From positions 310,001 through 374,000 of the forward strand of contig JACEHZ010000372.1 of the NCBI GenBank assembly GCA_017893485.1: a stretch of DNA of 64,000 nucleotides, given 5' to 3'. The position numbers were made by a program, and so were the translations under genes. Below the pieces are notes generated by a model. The model saw nothing but the letters and a program-made list of their open reading frames with translations. It was not told the origin of the DNA and made no database searches. The stretch comes from Hemerocallis citrina. Its lineage: Eukaryota > Streptophyta > Magnoliopsida > Asparagales > Asphodelaceae. Every line of letters starts with the position of its first letter. The stretch's first letter is position 1. Of the stretch, positions 22,210-34,947 are shown piece after piece.

Positions 22210-23190
22210 AAAAGTCACACCATAATCCATACCATACTGCTGAGAAAATCCATTAGCAACAAATCTAGCTTTGTAGCACTTAACGAGATCCTCAGACTTG
22301 GTCTTTATTTTATAAAGGATCAATATAAATGAGATCATATATGGTCAAGTTGTGAGTAGTAGTAGGAATAGAAAAGAAAGGTATATGCTCAAGAAATAAA
22401 ACATGATGTGATACATGCAGTTTTTGCGAAGCTGGATCAAATCAACGTCATCCCTTTTGCCCCTCACCTACCCAGAAACACACAAATGGCAGAGCTTGAC
22501 GATAATTTCGTACGCTCTACGCATGGAAGAAGGTTACAACAAGTAGAACCAAAGATTCACAAGAAGGAATAATCAGGAGCATGCCCAAACAGCTTTTCAA
22601 AATGTAACGAAACTAAAGTGATGGTCGATGGGATCTTATTGATTAGGTTGACTGTAGTAAGTACTACTTCTCCTAAAAACTCACTAGGAGCCGAAGATGA
22701 CAATAAAAGAGAACGAGCAGTTTCAACAACGTGCCAATGTTTTCTTTCAGCAACATCATTTTGTTTAGAAGTATATGTACATGAAGTCTAGTGAAAAGTT
22801 CCATCCAAAGCAAGCAAAACAAAAAATTTATTAAAAGTATATTTGCCACCCAAATCACATATAAAACACTAAACAACAACAGAATGTTGATTTTTGACAA
22901 AAGCTTAAATATTTTTATAAATGCCAAAGAAATCACAACAATGTTTCTTAAGATTAACCCAAAAAAAATGAGTGTGATCATCATTGATACAAACATAATA
23001 TCGAAACCCCCCGTTTGTAACAAAAAGAGTAGGTCCAAACACATCCGAATGGACTAAATCAAATTGCGCAATAGAACAAGAAGTACTTGGATTAAAAGGC
23101 CAAACGGTAAATTTGACAAGTTTACAACAACTGCAATCAGAAATATCATGTGTTTGCAAATTTTCTAAGCCTCTAGTAGAAGCTAATAAT
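22210..23190 (-). pseudogene. Ty1/copia integrase remnant (unit 1)
   Basis: On the minus strand, residues resembling the pre-integrase zinc region (LQTHDISDCSCCKL) are followed by FDLVHSDVFGP, the first integrase aspartate. A later QNDVAERKHWHVVETA block marks the distal core. Stops and frame changes occur throughout. It is separated from its RT half by the LTR element at 20399-22207. Confidence 0.8.
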
Positions 23191-23372
23191 TTGGGAACTG
23201 ACCTAAAATCGCAAATAGTTTCAAAAAGTGGCCTAGTACGGCAAAAAATTCTATTAACTAAACCACACTTCGCCGTCTCATCTCTGAGCCCGCCGGCCAA
23301 ACCCCCCAACCTCCTCCTTTTCCCAAATCTATCTACACTCGCACCGATACAAACTTCCATACGACTACCCAA

Positions 23373-23582
23373 ATGTCGTCCCTTTTCACCCCATCGTCGT
23401 CCTCAACCTCCTTCCCCATTTCCCCCCTCCTATCCTCTCATTGCTCCCCTTCTCTCTCCCCTTCCTCAATCTCGTTCGCGTTTTCAAGAAGCTAGCACCG
23501 CACGTGCCGGTTGCGGGTCTCACGTGCATCTGGGGTGGCAGAGGGGTTCGCCGGCGACTCCAAGCCCCCCAATGGAACCCTT
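23373..23582 (+). pseudogene. DUF760-type gene, exon 1 (transit-peptide exon), end of unit 1
   Basis: An ATG at 23373 opens a Ser/Thr/Pro-rich stretch (SSLFTPSSSSTSF) like a plastid transit peptide. The exon ends FAGDSKPPNGTL at 23582 with donor GTAAGT. The end joins in phase 0 to exon 2 (PTSRREMLIKF) of the next unit at 40287, giving the DUF760 N-terminal pattern. The ATG frame and the GDSKPPNGTL frame differ, so an indel lies between them near 23490-23520, as also in unit 2. The intron to the next exon 2 would be about 16.7 kb. Confidence 0.65.
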
Positions 23583-23877
23583 GTAAGTAGTAACCCTAAC
23601 CTTTTTGAAAGTTTTTGCTTTGGTGGTTTGTATGAAAGTGCCTGTTGTTGTGCACACCAATTGTTCTGTGAAATGCCTTTTAAAAATTATTGTGAAGTTT
23701 TGAGAATGTGGCACATTAAATGATCCTTAGAATAAGAAGGGAGCGAACGAGTAATTCCTGTTTGGATACCTACAAGAATGCAACCTGTAGGATGTATGTG
23801 CTGTTGTGCAAACCAATTGTTCGACGAAATGCGTTTGAAAATAAAGTGATGTGGAGTTTTGACAATGTGGCACATTA

Positions 23878-24423
23878 GAGCATCCACAGTCATCATTGTT
23901 TAAAACATGCATATATGCATAAATGCATATAGCATTTGGCCAATTCGCTGCAGTCGTCGATTGGTATTTTTTACCAATTTAATATAATAAAAAATCAGAC
24001 GGAACTTCACCTTGCGTCGGACGATTTTTTATGATTTTTTATGATTTTTTATTAATAAAAAACGTTATTTAAGTTTGAAAAAAAAATAATAAAATAAAAA
24101 GTTAGTGGGCCCCTCCGTTGGACGCAACGTCAAGTTGCGTCCAAGGAGTCCCGGGTTGAATTGTTTTTATTAAATGTTTTTTTTTATAAAAGTCATCGGA
24201 CGCAGCTTCAAGTTGCGTCTGACGAAAAAAAAAACTATTTTTTTTCGTCGGACGTAACTTCAAGTTTCGTCTCGTATATTATGCATATAGCTATATCTTG
24301 TGCCATATATCACAATCTACTGTAGCTATTTATGCATAAAATGCATAAATAGCAAATGACTGCAGCTCGTCGTTTGCTATAAAATGCATTTTATGCATAA
24401 ATAGCACACAACTGTGGATGCTC
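23878..24423. mobile_element. TTA-flanked MITE with internal palindromes, unit 1 only
   Basis: The element is 546 bp with perfect GAGCATCCACAGT terminal inverted repeats and TTA duplications (23875-23877, 24424-24426), Harbinger/Tourist style. The unoccupied site is at 62113-62130 in unit 2 (CACATTAAACTAAATGG). The inside repeats a palindromic motif of the form GGACGCA(A/G)C(T/G)TCAAGTTGCGTC several times, plus ATGCATAAATGCAT-like words. Confidence 0.88.
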
Positions 24424-24625
24424 TTAAACTAAATGGTCATCAGATTAAGAAGGGAGGGAGTGTAATTCCTGGTTGGATAGCTATAGGTAATCTTGAAGGA
24501 GCAGTAGAGGAATGCAACCTATAGGTTGGATACACATACCTCCATTTTTTTTAACTTGAAAACTAAATTTTGGTTGGATTGCAGTATGGATACCTACAAC
24601 TATCTTAACTTTAGGGTGAGATAAC

Positions 24626-25533
24626 TAGTGGTGCTTTCGGATCGGATGTAGGCAATACCATATATATATATATATATGCATTTTTAAGACGAATACGAAT
24701 GCAGATACATATATGTTTCGATAAAAAAAAATCATATCCATATTTGCAAATTTCAGATGTGGATACAAATAGAATATGAGCATTTTGAATGCGGATACAA
24801 ATTCGAACATCGTAACAATATTACATAAGATAGATGCATGGCACATAATACGACACAAACTGATCGATTTGGTTAATTTAACATAAATTATTAATCAAAA
24901 AGAGAATATTTAGTCCAAAGACAGTACATATAAAAAGAAAGTAAGTTCAATTTAGGTATGAAAGAAAATAATAAAGGGAGAATGTATTTTATGGATATTA
25001 CAAAGGTTGACAATTTAATGTTTTATTTGAATAAATATAATATTCTAATTTTTATTAAAAAGTCAATTTAAAAAAAGAACAAAGGGTGAGCTTTATACAA
25101 GAGATATTAAAAAGGTTAATGATTTTATTTCTAAAAGTATATTATTTGAATTTCTACTTAAAAAGTTAATTTTAATTGTATACAATAAAACAAATAAGAA
25201 TGAATCAGACCGACCTTTGATATAATGCTTGAAAAATAAAATGAGAACAATAGGATTCTAACTAAGTGCGACATTGTGTCAGCCTAAGTAATCAACCATT
25301 AAGTTGCAGGTCAATTTGTGTAACGATACGAATAACAATATGTATTTAAATATATTCACATATCCGTATCCATTCTAAAAATTGTACCTAGATCCGAAAA
25401 TGAAAAAAAGTTAATTTGGATATTCTTATCCGGATCCTTATCCGAGTGGCTCTAAATATTTATATCCGAATCCGCCTATTTTTGTATACAGATTCAGATA
25501 AGCTCGAATATGTTCGCTTCCGATGCAACCCTA
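24626..25533. mobile_element. Non-autonomous hAT-like element (unit 2)
   Basis: Left end TAGTGGTGCTTTCGGATCGG; right end complement TAGGGTTGCATCGGAAGC. Both subterminal regions are full of GGATAC/ATATCC/ATCCGAAT words. There is no coding sequence. No matching 8-bp duplication is seen, so the right junction may be rearranged. Confidence 0.45.
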
Positions 25534-26893
25534 CTTAGGGGCTGTTTGGTGCAATACAACTCAAAATGAAGAAATCAGAGTTTTAAAAGTTAAGGGCGAC
25601 ATCAAAGAGTTAAGACTCCATTGTCGCCCATGCGGTTCCCAAAAAGGCTTTTACCCGAGTGGGAAAAGGCACCAAAAGATGAATAGTTTGATATGTACTA
25701 TTTTATTTGCAGCATGTAGTAATCTACTCAATTTTAACTAGAGGACAACCAAAATATGAAAAACATTAAGGCAAACCAATTATGCACATGCAAGCATTAA
25801 GTATGAAGTACATGTCAGGTAAATATATTATAGAGCATGGGCTTTCACTATCCTACTAAGATGTTAGAATTTATTAACTTAAAAACTATCAAAGTTAACA
25901 AAGTAGAAAAGAATGTCATTTGCTAATCGCCACTCACATAACAAAGCATATACTCATTTTTTTTATCTCTAAAGCCAATAAAACCTCAGGTGAACTCCAC
26001 CAACCAAGCATTTCGTAAACATAATTAACCAAGTCATAAGGAACACAATGGTAGATGCTGGAGACGTGGGAAAGGAACATGGAAAATGAATAAAATGAAA
26101 TGGGAGAAGTAACCATATCTATTTGAGACTTTATATTTCATTTTCTTTTTTTGATATTCTCACCCCACAATTACAAATATTTTGTTTTTACATACACCAA
26201 CTAAAGAAAGTTAAACTTAAAAATAGGGTACTATTAATGCTAAGAGAATAAAATCAAAAAAGCTAAAAGAGGCGACGCCTTTTACGCGGTTCGCCTCTGA
26301 GCCCCATGGCGCTCGACCCTACCTCAGTTGAACTTGACAACTTGGGCAAGTACACAAGCGAGGATCATGAATTTTGTATAGGCTAGGGGCCTGAGGCACC
26401 AAGGGCTCGCCATTTAGAACAATGGAAGAAACTAAAGTGTAAGATTTTATTGTCCCACAAAACCACCAAAATTTGTAATGTTTAGATAAAATGAAACAAA
26501 AAAAAAGACATTTTATTGCTAGTTTTTCATTATTAGGATGGAAACCTCTATGAGAAAACTTCTTTATTTAGCACATGAGTTGAACTTAAGAAAGTAAAAC
26601 AAAATAGAAAAATGCTGAAAGAAATCCTAACGGTGAAAGTGCTAAGAAGTGCACAAAGAATACTTAAAACAAATCGATGGGGAAAGTTGAAACTCAATGG
26701 AAATGTTGCTAATCCACAATACACAATACAAGAACACTAAAACAAGTGATAAGATGTGTTAAAAAGCAATGGAATAGGACATAGAAATCCTATGTGTAAG
26801 TGTGCTGAAAAGCGGTAGGAAATGTCGAGAGGCAATAATAAGGGTATGCTAACAAGCAATAGATAGTGCCAAAAGGCAACAACAGAAAAAACG
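25534..26893. other. Non-coding unit sequence (first intron of the DUF760 remnant)
   Basis: Aligns with 866-5735 of unit 1 without the hAT element. It includes the empty hAT site (GCTAAGAAGTGCAC near 26642) and the start of the 44-bp tandem repeat before it is cut by the Harbinger element. No gene seen. Confidence 0.7.
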
Positions 26894-26899
26894 CAGGTA

Positions 26900-27165
26900 G
26901 CGTTTGGTTTGTTGTTTTAAAAACAGTTTTCTAAAAACAGTTTTTAGAAAATAAGAGTGTAAAAGGTGTTTGGTAATAATTTTTTATGAAAACAGTTTTT
27001 TGAAAATGAGAGTATAAAATGCGTTTCGTATACCAAAAACTCCAAAATAATCATAAAAAATAATTATTGGAAAATGAGATTATAAAAGGTGTTTGGTTAT
27101 AAAATTAAATTTGATAATTTGATATAAAAAAAAAATATCAGATTATAAAAGGCGTTTGCTTAATT
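26900..27165 (+). repeat. Subterminal repeats of the Harbinger element
   Basis: About four spaced copies of GAAAATGAGAGTATAAAAGG followed by (T/C)GTTT(G/C)G, roughly 65 bp apart, with AAAACAGTTTT palindromes between them. They are candidate transposase-binding sites. Confidence 0.7.
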
Positions 27166-27794
27166 AATTTGCATTAATTTTCTTATGAAGTTTTCTGTTT
27201 TTTTAACTACAGTTATGGAGCAATTCCTACAAGCACGAGCAAGAAGTTTGTTTCAATATGAAGGCTGAGAAAGTGGGAATCGAGCAAATCTTGAATATGA
27301 GGAGTTGTATTAATGTGATATACCTGAATTTTGTTCATATGAACTGTTAGTCGACTATGCTTGTTCCAATGAAGATCTTGTATCAGTATTGTATTAACAC
27401 AATTCTAAGCCTGATATGCGAAATGCAAAAGACTAATATGAAAGATCATATGAATATAATATAATGAAAATTCTTAAATCGCATCCTTGTTGATTAACTC
27501 GTTACACTTGCTTCGGTCTTTAGCCGCTTATTAAGTACAAAGCTGAAATACATTATATTACATTGCAACTCAGTTTTTTTATGTGGCTCTTGTGGTATCT
27601 TTGGCTTCAATTTTTTTTTGGTTCTTCTTTGTCATCTCCCCATCACTGACAAGCTTATTAAAATATAACATTTCCGATCTCTGTTAACCTACTGCTTCAC
27701 ACCACTCTAACTCTTGCGATAAATTTTAACAACTATAAATGTAACATCATGAAAGTAAATACAAGTATAGAACAATGTAAAATATTTGGAAACC

Positions 27795-30720
27795 TTTGAA
27801 TTAGTCGTAGGCTCAGAACACATTTGTATAGAAAAAATGTTCAAATAAAGCATCAAGATTAAGATATGGCTGCATTTTGATGCCATGCCAACTAGTTATA
27901 ATCAAGTGTCCACCCGCTCCTTTACCCATAGTTAAAATATTCCAAAAACATACACTCAGCAAAGCAGGAATAGTCCACATAAAAACCTCTTTGACTCGAC
28001 ATAAACCATAACAAAAATTAAAAACATGATTTGCATTAGGGAAAGCTTGATGCTAGTGATGCTTGTGATCGGTTCTGATATGTGGCCTAAACCAGATTGT
28101 GATGGTATGTGATGCTTTCTGATGCTTTGTAAGGGAAGCTTTATAAAGGATGCCTTCTAAATCAGAATGTGTAAAGAAGCATGAGAAGCCATTACAGACC
28201 ATTTTTTGACATGGTTTTCATCATGAGATACGAAAATTTTCAAGGAATAATAGGATCAGAATGCATCATCTCCAATTCAGTTTGTGATGAACACAACCAT
28301 GCAGAAGGGGGGGGGGACACATTCAATAAATAATTTAAGAAATTTCATCATTGCCTCGGCCGAAAAAAATTTTAAAGATCAAAAAATTTATAAACAAATG
28401 CACTCCCTGTTAGTCATAACTCCAACTGAACCTTCTATCCATCATATATACGTGCCTGCATTAGAGTGCGCTGCCTGCACATGAACAAATGGTGCCATAT
28501 ATACGTGTCTGCATCCATGTGCACTGCCTGCACATGAAGAAATCCAAATTTGGTTACTTGTATTTCTGAAAACTTTGGGGTATTTGGGGTTGCCCAAGCA
28601 TCAGAAGCCATGACAAGCATCAGAATCCTTGACAATTAAAACATAGTATGAGGTATGTAATTTTCACAGTAAAATAAATTTAGTTTAGTTGTATAAGATG
28701 TAGAATACATCACCCCCAATTTCTTTAAGATTGATCAGAAGGCAGCCCTTATAAAGCATCACTTACAAAGCATCATAAAGCAGCAGATACCATCACAAAC
28801 TTCCGAAACCAATGAGAAGTATAAAAAAACATCCACATCTTTATGCATTATTTGATCATATATGAACAAATATGCATTACAGAGCTAACTAGTTAATGTG
28901 GTTGTGAAGATATGAGACTAACTTCCTATCAACACAGCTAGTCATCCGGAAGATATGTATCAGAAATATCAGCAATACTGATAGGAAAATCTTATACACA
29001 TAACTAATGCAGATCAGAAGCCGTCAAAAGCATCAAAAGCCTTGTCAGTAATAACATAGTATTATGAACGGAACAAAATCCTTGTTAGTTATAAAGCATT
29101 AGAATACATCACCTCCAAAGTCTTCATACTGATCAAAGGACATCCTTTATAAAGCATCCTTTATACTACATCAGAAAGCATCATCAGAAAGCATCACAAG
29201 GTTTAATGGTAACACATTTATTATGTCCTTGTAATGCACATCAGAAATTCTTCACCAAAGTATATGTGTCAGGATAAATGAGCCAGCTATGTGTATCAAA
29301 TTGAAGGAGTCAGCTACATAAACTACTTAAGAGAATTAAATACCTTAAACCCAATGTAGATGTGAAGAATATCAAAACCCTATTGTGACTGTATCACAGT
29401 TGTAACAAGGATGTTCACTGCTGCTTCATACCACTCTTCATCCTGCTATGGAATAAAACAATTTCGTAATAAACAATTAATGAAATCATTTGCATAGAAC
29501 AAAGCAATGTCAATATTTAAAAGGATTTAATTAGTCGTAGGCTCAGAACACATTTTTATAGAACAATTGTTCTAATAAATCATCAAGATTAGTCTAGGGC
29601 TAGATTTTTTTAAATGCCATGCCAACTATTACTAATCATGTGTCCACCCCCTCTGCCACCCATAGTTGAATTCATCAATCATTTGCTCAGTACAATGGAA
29701 AAAGTCCACATAGAAGTGCTATGAGTTTACGTTAATTACGTCAACAAAAACTGGATCAGAAGCTACCATATCCATCATATCCAGATTGATCAGAGGCACA
29801 TGATGATAGATGGGGATGGACACACACCCTTCTGATTAATAGTGTATTTCATCATTGCCTAGAACTGCAGAAATTAAAAATACTTTGGGGTGAAATTTAA
29901 ATGAAGCACTTCATGTTATGAGATAACTTCATTCATTCTTCTAAAGCATCATAGGTAACAACAATGCATCGAGTGGACTGGCTGAGCATCATGTGTCTGT
30001 TAAAATGTTGCAAACAAAATCCATCCAAACACACATTCTAATCCAAGTGCACTGCATGCATCCAAGTACACTACATTAGCATCCAAGTACAACCTGCAAA
30101 CACATCAGTAGACCATGGAAACAAAACATCAAAACCCATCACATATCCCACAATCAGTATGGAAATAAAACGACGAACTTCACAAAAGTTGAAGATGCAT
30201 TATAAACAACAATCTGACTCTCATGATAAGATGAAAACTATATAGATTTGGAAAAAGTAAAATATAACTTAGTATTAAAACTTTACCAAAGTGCACTGCC
30301 TTATAAAGCATCAGAGGCCATCATTAACCATCACAACCTTCAGAAAGCATCAGAAGCTTCAGTATTCATTAAGAACCATGTGAAGCCAACACAGGATCCC
30401 CAAATTTTGGGCAGCCATTTCGTTCTTTCCTATTTAATCCCACCCAAAAAAACATCTCCAGGTTTGGGCAGCAAAAAAATGCCTTCAGGTACCATACAGA
30501 AGTAATTAATGCATATCAGATATTCATGATTTTGTATGTATGCATCCAACTGAACCAAATATCTTTTAAAGGATTGAATTAGTCGTAGGCTCAGAACACA
30601 TTTGTATAGAACATTTGGCTTCAAATAAAGCATCAAGCTTAGTATAGGGCTGCATTATTATGCCATGCCAACTATATCTAATCAAGTTTCCACCCCCTCC
30701 GCCACCCATAGTTAAATTCG
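27795..30720 (+). repeat. Triplicated ~150-bp block and CATCA-rich filler in the Harbinger interior
   Basis: A block containing TTAGTCGTAGGCTCAGAACA, AAATAAAGCATCAAG and GCCATGCCAACTA occurs at about 27797, 29525 and 30573. Between the copies the DNA is full of GCATCA/AGCATCAGAAGC words. No reading frame here has recognisable motifs. Confidence 0.8.
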
Positions 30721-31141
30721 AAAAGCATGCACTCAGCTTAGCATGAATAGTCCACATAATAACCTATCTGACTTCACATAAACCTTAATAGAAACCACAA
30801 ATCATCCCCAAGTTTGTTCATTTCCATGGATATTCACTGCAGCTGCTCATTTCCTATTCACTAGTAGACAACAAAACCAGGCAGAAGGGGGGGACACACA
30901 TGCCTCCAAAAATTATATGTGAATTTCATCATTGCCTAGACAAACCGAAAGTAAATAAGCTTTGTTGTGAATTTAAATTTTAAACATGCACTTATAATCA
31001 TCATCATAACCATCATACTTAAATCAACTTCAGATATGGTTATCAAATAGATGAAAAACGAAAGGAACAAATGCACTTATAACCATATATTGGAATAGCA
31101 CAATGAAGCCATGAACCACTACATTGGGCTAAAACATTACA

Positions 31142-32415
31142 TTAATGCATTGCATTCCACATTGCCATAGCAATTTGATCTCTTTTACTATTCATGCGAT
31201 TCAATTGGGAAGATGACAAATCCAACCCTTGAGATGTGGATGCATTATCTTCATTGTGTAGATGATTAATTAATTGTTCATCATCTAAATCCGAAAAGAA
31301 TGTATCGTCCGCTGAATATCTACGCATAAAATTATGAACTGCGCAACAAGCTGGTACCATTAGAACCTGTCTTGCGAACAAGTAGTTTGTCATATACTTG
31401 AAGATGGAAAATCTTTTTTTGAATACACCAAAGGTTCTTTCAATGACATTTCGTAGCCTTGCATGCATTTGGTTGAAATATTGTCTATGTTGGGTTGGTG
31501 CATGATTAGGCCCTTGAAAATCTTGCAAGTGATATGGCTCACCGCGGCAGGGTGCTAAAAAACCGGGCATGTTCGTGTAACCACAATCTACTAAGTAATA
31601 TTTATCATTGGAAAGAATTTGCAATAGTCCTTGTATTAATGCACTTTGTATTACCCGGGAGTCGTTAGCACTTCCTTCCCATCCCACATAAACAAATGCG
31701 AACATCATATCAAAATCACAAGCGGCCAGCACATTTTGAGTTATATTGCCTTTTCGACCACGACAAGTATTTTGTCGACTAGCGGGTACGCAAGCATCTA
31801 TTAATGTGCCATCGACAGCACCAATAGCTCCCTACATTAATAAATTTGAAACCTACTACTTTAGTAAACACAATTGAAATATTACAATAATATGCTAGTA
31901 ATCATGAAGCCAACAAAATACCTTAAACCATGGATAAAAGTCCATGGAACTACCCTTTCATGTACATGTGTCGTGTTTGGGGGAGTAATGAGAACTGTTG
32001 CTGCTCTTGCCAAACCTTTCAACACTTTTGTAAAATGTCGTTCGATTGTTTCTGTTGAGTGTTGAAACCGATCAGCAGCCCCTCTCATTATATGACTATT
32101 ACCGACAATGTACAAAAAAATGGCAACACATCCTCAATAGAGACATGTCTATGTTGGGCTTCCTCGTTCGTTTCCTCAAGGTAGTTGCCATTTTAAAGAA
32201 ATTGACACAAAGCCAAAAAACAATCTTGATTCATGCGGAATATGCGATGACACTTATCCGGGGGACCATCTAGGATTTCTTGTAGATATTCACTTCCTGT
32301 TAATTTAGAAGTGAAACGGGGATTTTTTTTCAGAGATCATCTCTAGAAACTGGAGTGTCAACAAGTCATCAAACCCGTCCCTATCATCACTTGACGAGTC
32401 ACTTGACAAGTCCAT
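31142..32415 (-). pseudogene. PIF/Harbinger DDE transposase, broken
   Basis: An ATG at 32415 starts an acidic N-terminus (MDLSSDSSSDDRDGFDD). Then come FRMNQDCFLALCQFL, a helix-turn-helix-like region (GAADRFQHSTETIERHF) and the DDE_4 domain. D/D/E residues are in GAIGAVDGTLIDA (about 31815), KYYLVDCGYTN (about 31600) and RNVIERTFGVFKKRF (about 31430). An intron at 31832-31921 with GT/AG borders is evident (PWFK joined to GAIGAVDGT). Frameshifts near 31970 and around 32120-32200 break the frame. Length after splicing fits the family. It would cut and paste Harbinger elements together with the Myb-like partner next to it. Confidence 0.87.
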
Positions 32416-32742
32416 CAGTATGGTAGCACTTGCAATAGTACTTCACTCTGAAAAAGTAGAATTCATTTGCATAAATAATATTTGAGTTTTAATACTATAA
32501 CAATAGTGGAGGTTATATAAACAATTACCTTATCATTTTATGTTATCTAACAATGTTAAACCAAAAAAAAAAAAACAACAGCTAGTAATAGCAAATGCAT
32601 TTAAAATTAAACCGTTACGAATTAAAATCCAACACATTGTGCCATTAAATATTCACAGCGTACTCATACAGAAATATGTAAATAAATTGTTAAAACATTT
32701 AACCAATACGTTGGGTTGGATCCACTTAAACAAATGAGATCC

Positions 32743-33765
32743 CTAGTCCTTCACAAGACTCTGCAACCACAAGAGTCTAAGCTCCGCTTTCATAAGAATG
32801 AAGCCACGATGCCAACTAGGGTTTGCAACTATGTTGTCCATTGCCACACCAAGCAATTTGTAATCAAGCCCATCCATCGTATTGATTATTTCCATGCACT
32901 TATCAATGGAGTACGGATCTTCTACAACCGAGGGATTACTTTGGTCGCCCATTTTCTTCCTATAATATTCAGTTTTTGCAAGATTAGCAGAGGTATTCGC
33001 ATCAAGAGCCATATCCATTCTCTCATTCTTCGAGCTTTTTGTTGGTCGACCACTTGACCCACTAGATCGCCTCTTGTGAGACCCCGAACGTATTGGTTCA
33101 TAATCATCCTCATCAACCAAATTTACATGTGGTGCATTGGGGGGGAGGGGGTGGGGTGGGGTGGGTAAACTCAAAATTGACCCTCCGTTCCTCATCGGAG
33201 TCATACACCCTTTGAGTTGAAGCTCTAGAAAGTAAGCCCTGGGCAGTAGACGCCCCAAAAATTTTGGTCAAAGCATCATAATTGGCCAATCCCTTCGATT
33301 TGAATGTTTTAGCCGCAGGGTGTGCCTAATCAAAAATTTCGTATTGTTAATTTACAAGTAGTAAAGTCATGAATAAGTATATTAAGATGATAATCACACA
33401 CTGTTATAAAAATAAAGATATATGTGAACCTTGACATATGTCTCCCAAACATGGGGCTCGCAAGTGACTGTATGGTTGTCTTCATCCCAACCCATACCAC
33501 TCTGGTTCTTCAAAGTGTGAAACTCCCTCCACTTAATCCTAAGTCTGGAATGATTCTCTTTTAATAGTTTAACCGTGTATGTACGATTACACATGTAATT
33601 CAAACTTGCAACAAATTGTTGCCAAACTTTGGCTTCAAATGTCGAACTTTTCAGACTATTTCGGTCGACCTCCTCCTCCATCAATTCCACAAATATCCGC
33701 TCAATACATGTTGGCCATAGGACAATATCACTATCCACCTCCATCTCCTTCCCCTTACTAGTCAT
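32743..33765 (-). pseudogene. Harbinger Myb/SANT-like DNA-binding protein, broken
   Basis: Exon 1 runs 33765-33430 with a trihelix/SANT-like domain (WPTCIERIFVELMEEEV, KENHSRLRIKWREFH, GMGWDEDNHTVTCEPHVWE). An intron at 33326-33429 with GT/AG borders follows, then exon 2 at 33325-32743 beginning AHPAAKTFKSKGLANYDAL. The exon 2 frame shifts in the G-rich run near 33138-33165 before NLVDEDDYEPIR. It ends with a helical tail (CMEIINTMDGLDYKLLGVAM). In this superfamily the Myb-like protein binds subterminal repeats and helps import or recruit the transposase. Confidence 0.85.
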
Positions 33766-34947
33766 CTATATTAGCCACAGGAACGGTAAATAAAAAAAAC
33801 AATCATCAATTGCTGAACTATAACAGTGAACCGAAATTATTTTCTCAGGTTACTATAGTAATTTGTAGATGATGGTTTCTTTCAACAATATTTGACAAAA
33901 ACTTTTTTTAATTCACAGGAACAAAATGGTATCTCTTTAATCCAATAATTCGATTTGGAAAGCCAATAGTTAGGAGTGTAGTCGACAATAGGATTTGAAC
34001 TCATCTTCTCCAAATCCATCTCATAAAAATTCTTTAATCCCTCAAATCATTCCGGAAAAAAAACAGGAAAAAAAAACCCACAGATCTGGAATTATCTCCT
34101 CGCAAAACCAAAACCCTCTAACATTGTAAAGTGTAAAAAATTTGGTTCAAATTCAAACATACCTTGGTTTGCTTGCTTTCAAGAGTAAAGAAGTTGTCCC
34201 CAACAGATTCAAGCCTCAGCCGACGTTTGATTCGACTGCACCGTTCTCGAAGACGCCTTCTATTGTAAGCATATCTGGTCTCACAGACCATGAACTAGGA
34301 ATTCGTTGATTTTTTGGGTAGATTTTGAGGGATTAAAGACAGATCGAGCGTGGTGCTTGAGAAAGGGAGAAAACAGTATCGCAGAAGAAAGGAGACGATT
34401 GATGGGAGTAAAGAGGGAGTAAAGAGGCCTCGTGTAGAGAGAGAGAAGTCCTCGTGTAGAGAGAGAAGAAGGGTTAAGAAATGACCGGTTTGATTTTTCT
34501 GAAAATTAGCTTCAAAAAAATACTTTGAGAAGAGGGTAACCAAACGCCTTTTTCATTTTAGAAAACGAAAAAAGGGAATAAAAACGATATCCAAACGCAG
34601 CCCTAATGTTGGTGGCAATGGCATGTAGGGGGAAAGTTTGTCCTTGGATGAACGAATGCACTCCAAAACAACAATGTGAATCCAACTATGCAGGTTTTAG
34701 ATGAAGCTAGTACAAAAACTCATGGTGACCACATATGTTCCTTGCTCGATTTATCTTCCCTGAAATAATATGAAAATTACACCGTTATAGAGGTAAATAA
34801 ATATTTCAAAAAAGTTTAAATAATTCTGGAAAAGTAAAATCTCCCTGGTATTTTATAGAGTAGCAGATAGTGAAAAATATGTTGCAAGATGACTAGAGGA
34901 AGTTCCCGTGTTCTGGCACATCATTTTACCTCCAATCGGTAATAAGG

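Larger units (their letters stand above)
19085..23190 (-). mobile_element. Old Ty1/copia fragment, minus strand (unit 1)
   Basis: In minus-strand order it holds a pre-integrase/integrase region (about 23190-22210), a foreign LTR element at 20399-22207, then reverse transcriptase and RNase H down to about 19090. There is a purine-rich GAGGAGGAAT after the RNase H end, but no clear LTRs. Gag is missing; the fragment stops at the 5' side of DUF760 exon 1. Many stops and frameshifts show age. It is shared with unit 2. Confidence 0.85.
1..24625. repeat. Tandem segmental repeat, unit 1 (left end outside window)
   Basis: Most of this stretch recurs in the same order and orientation from about 24.63 kb onward. 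Matching anchors are the ATGCAACCC site (855 and 25523), the GGT-rich MITE (7514 and 35773), DUF760 exon 3 (12569 and 44379), the AIG2-like gene (17763 and 49527), the RNR-carrying LTR element (20399 and 58624) and DUF760 exon 1 (23373 and 61621). Unit 1 has private insertions at 1978-5478, probably 16197-17319, and 23878-24423. The start of the unit is a convenient phase, not a proven breakpoint. Confidence 0.93.
26894..34602 (-). mobile_element. PIF/Harbinger DNA transposon (unit 2 only), decayed
   Basis: About 7.7 kb absent from unit 1. The right end, read from the other strand, is GGGCTGCGTTTGGATATCG and is followed by TAA. The left end GGTAGCGTTTGGTTTG is similar but truncated and lacks a TAA/TTA. 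Unit 1 sequence corresponding to about 5736-6336 is missing at the junction, so insertion or later change deleted about 600 bp. It contains the two genes typical of the superfamily, a DDE transposase and a Myb/SANT-like protein, both on the minus strand and both broken, plus about 4 kb of repetitive non-coding DNA. Confidence 0.88.

Noticed and set aside
22673..23057. Leu/Ile-rich frames on both strands
   Set aside because: They are off-frame readings of the decayed integrase; the integrase motifs are in other frames.
23113..23586. Single 157-codon plus-strand frame through the copia end and exon 1
   Set aside because: It joins antisense copia sequence to DUF760 5' sequence by chance; the exon end fits the family in another frame.
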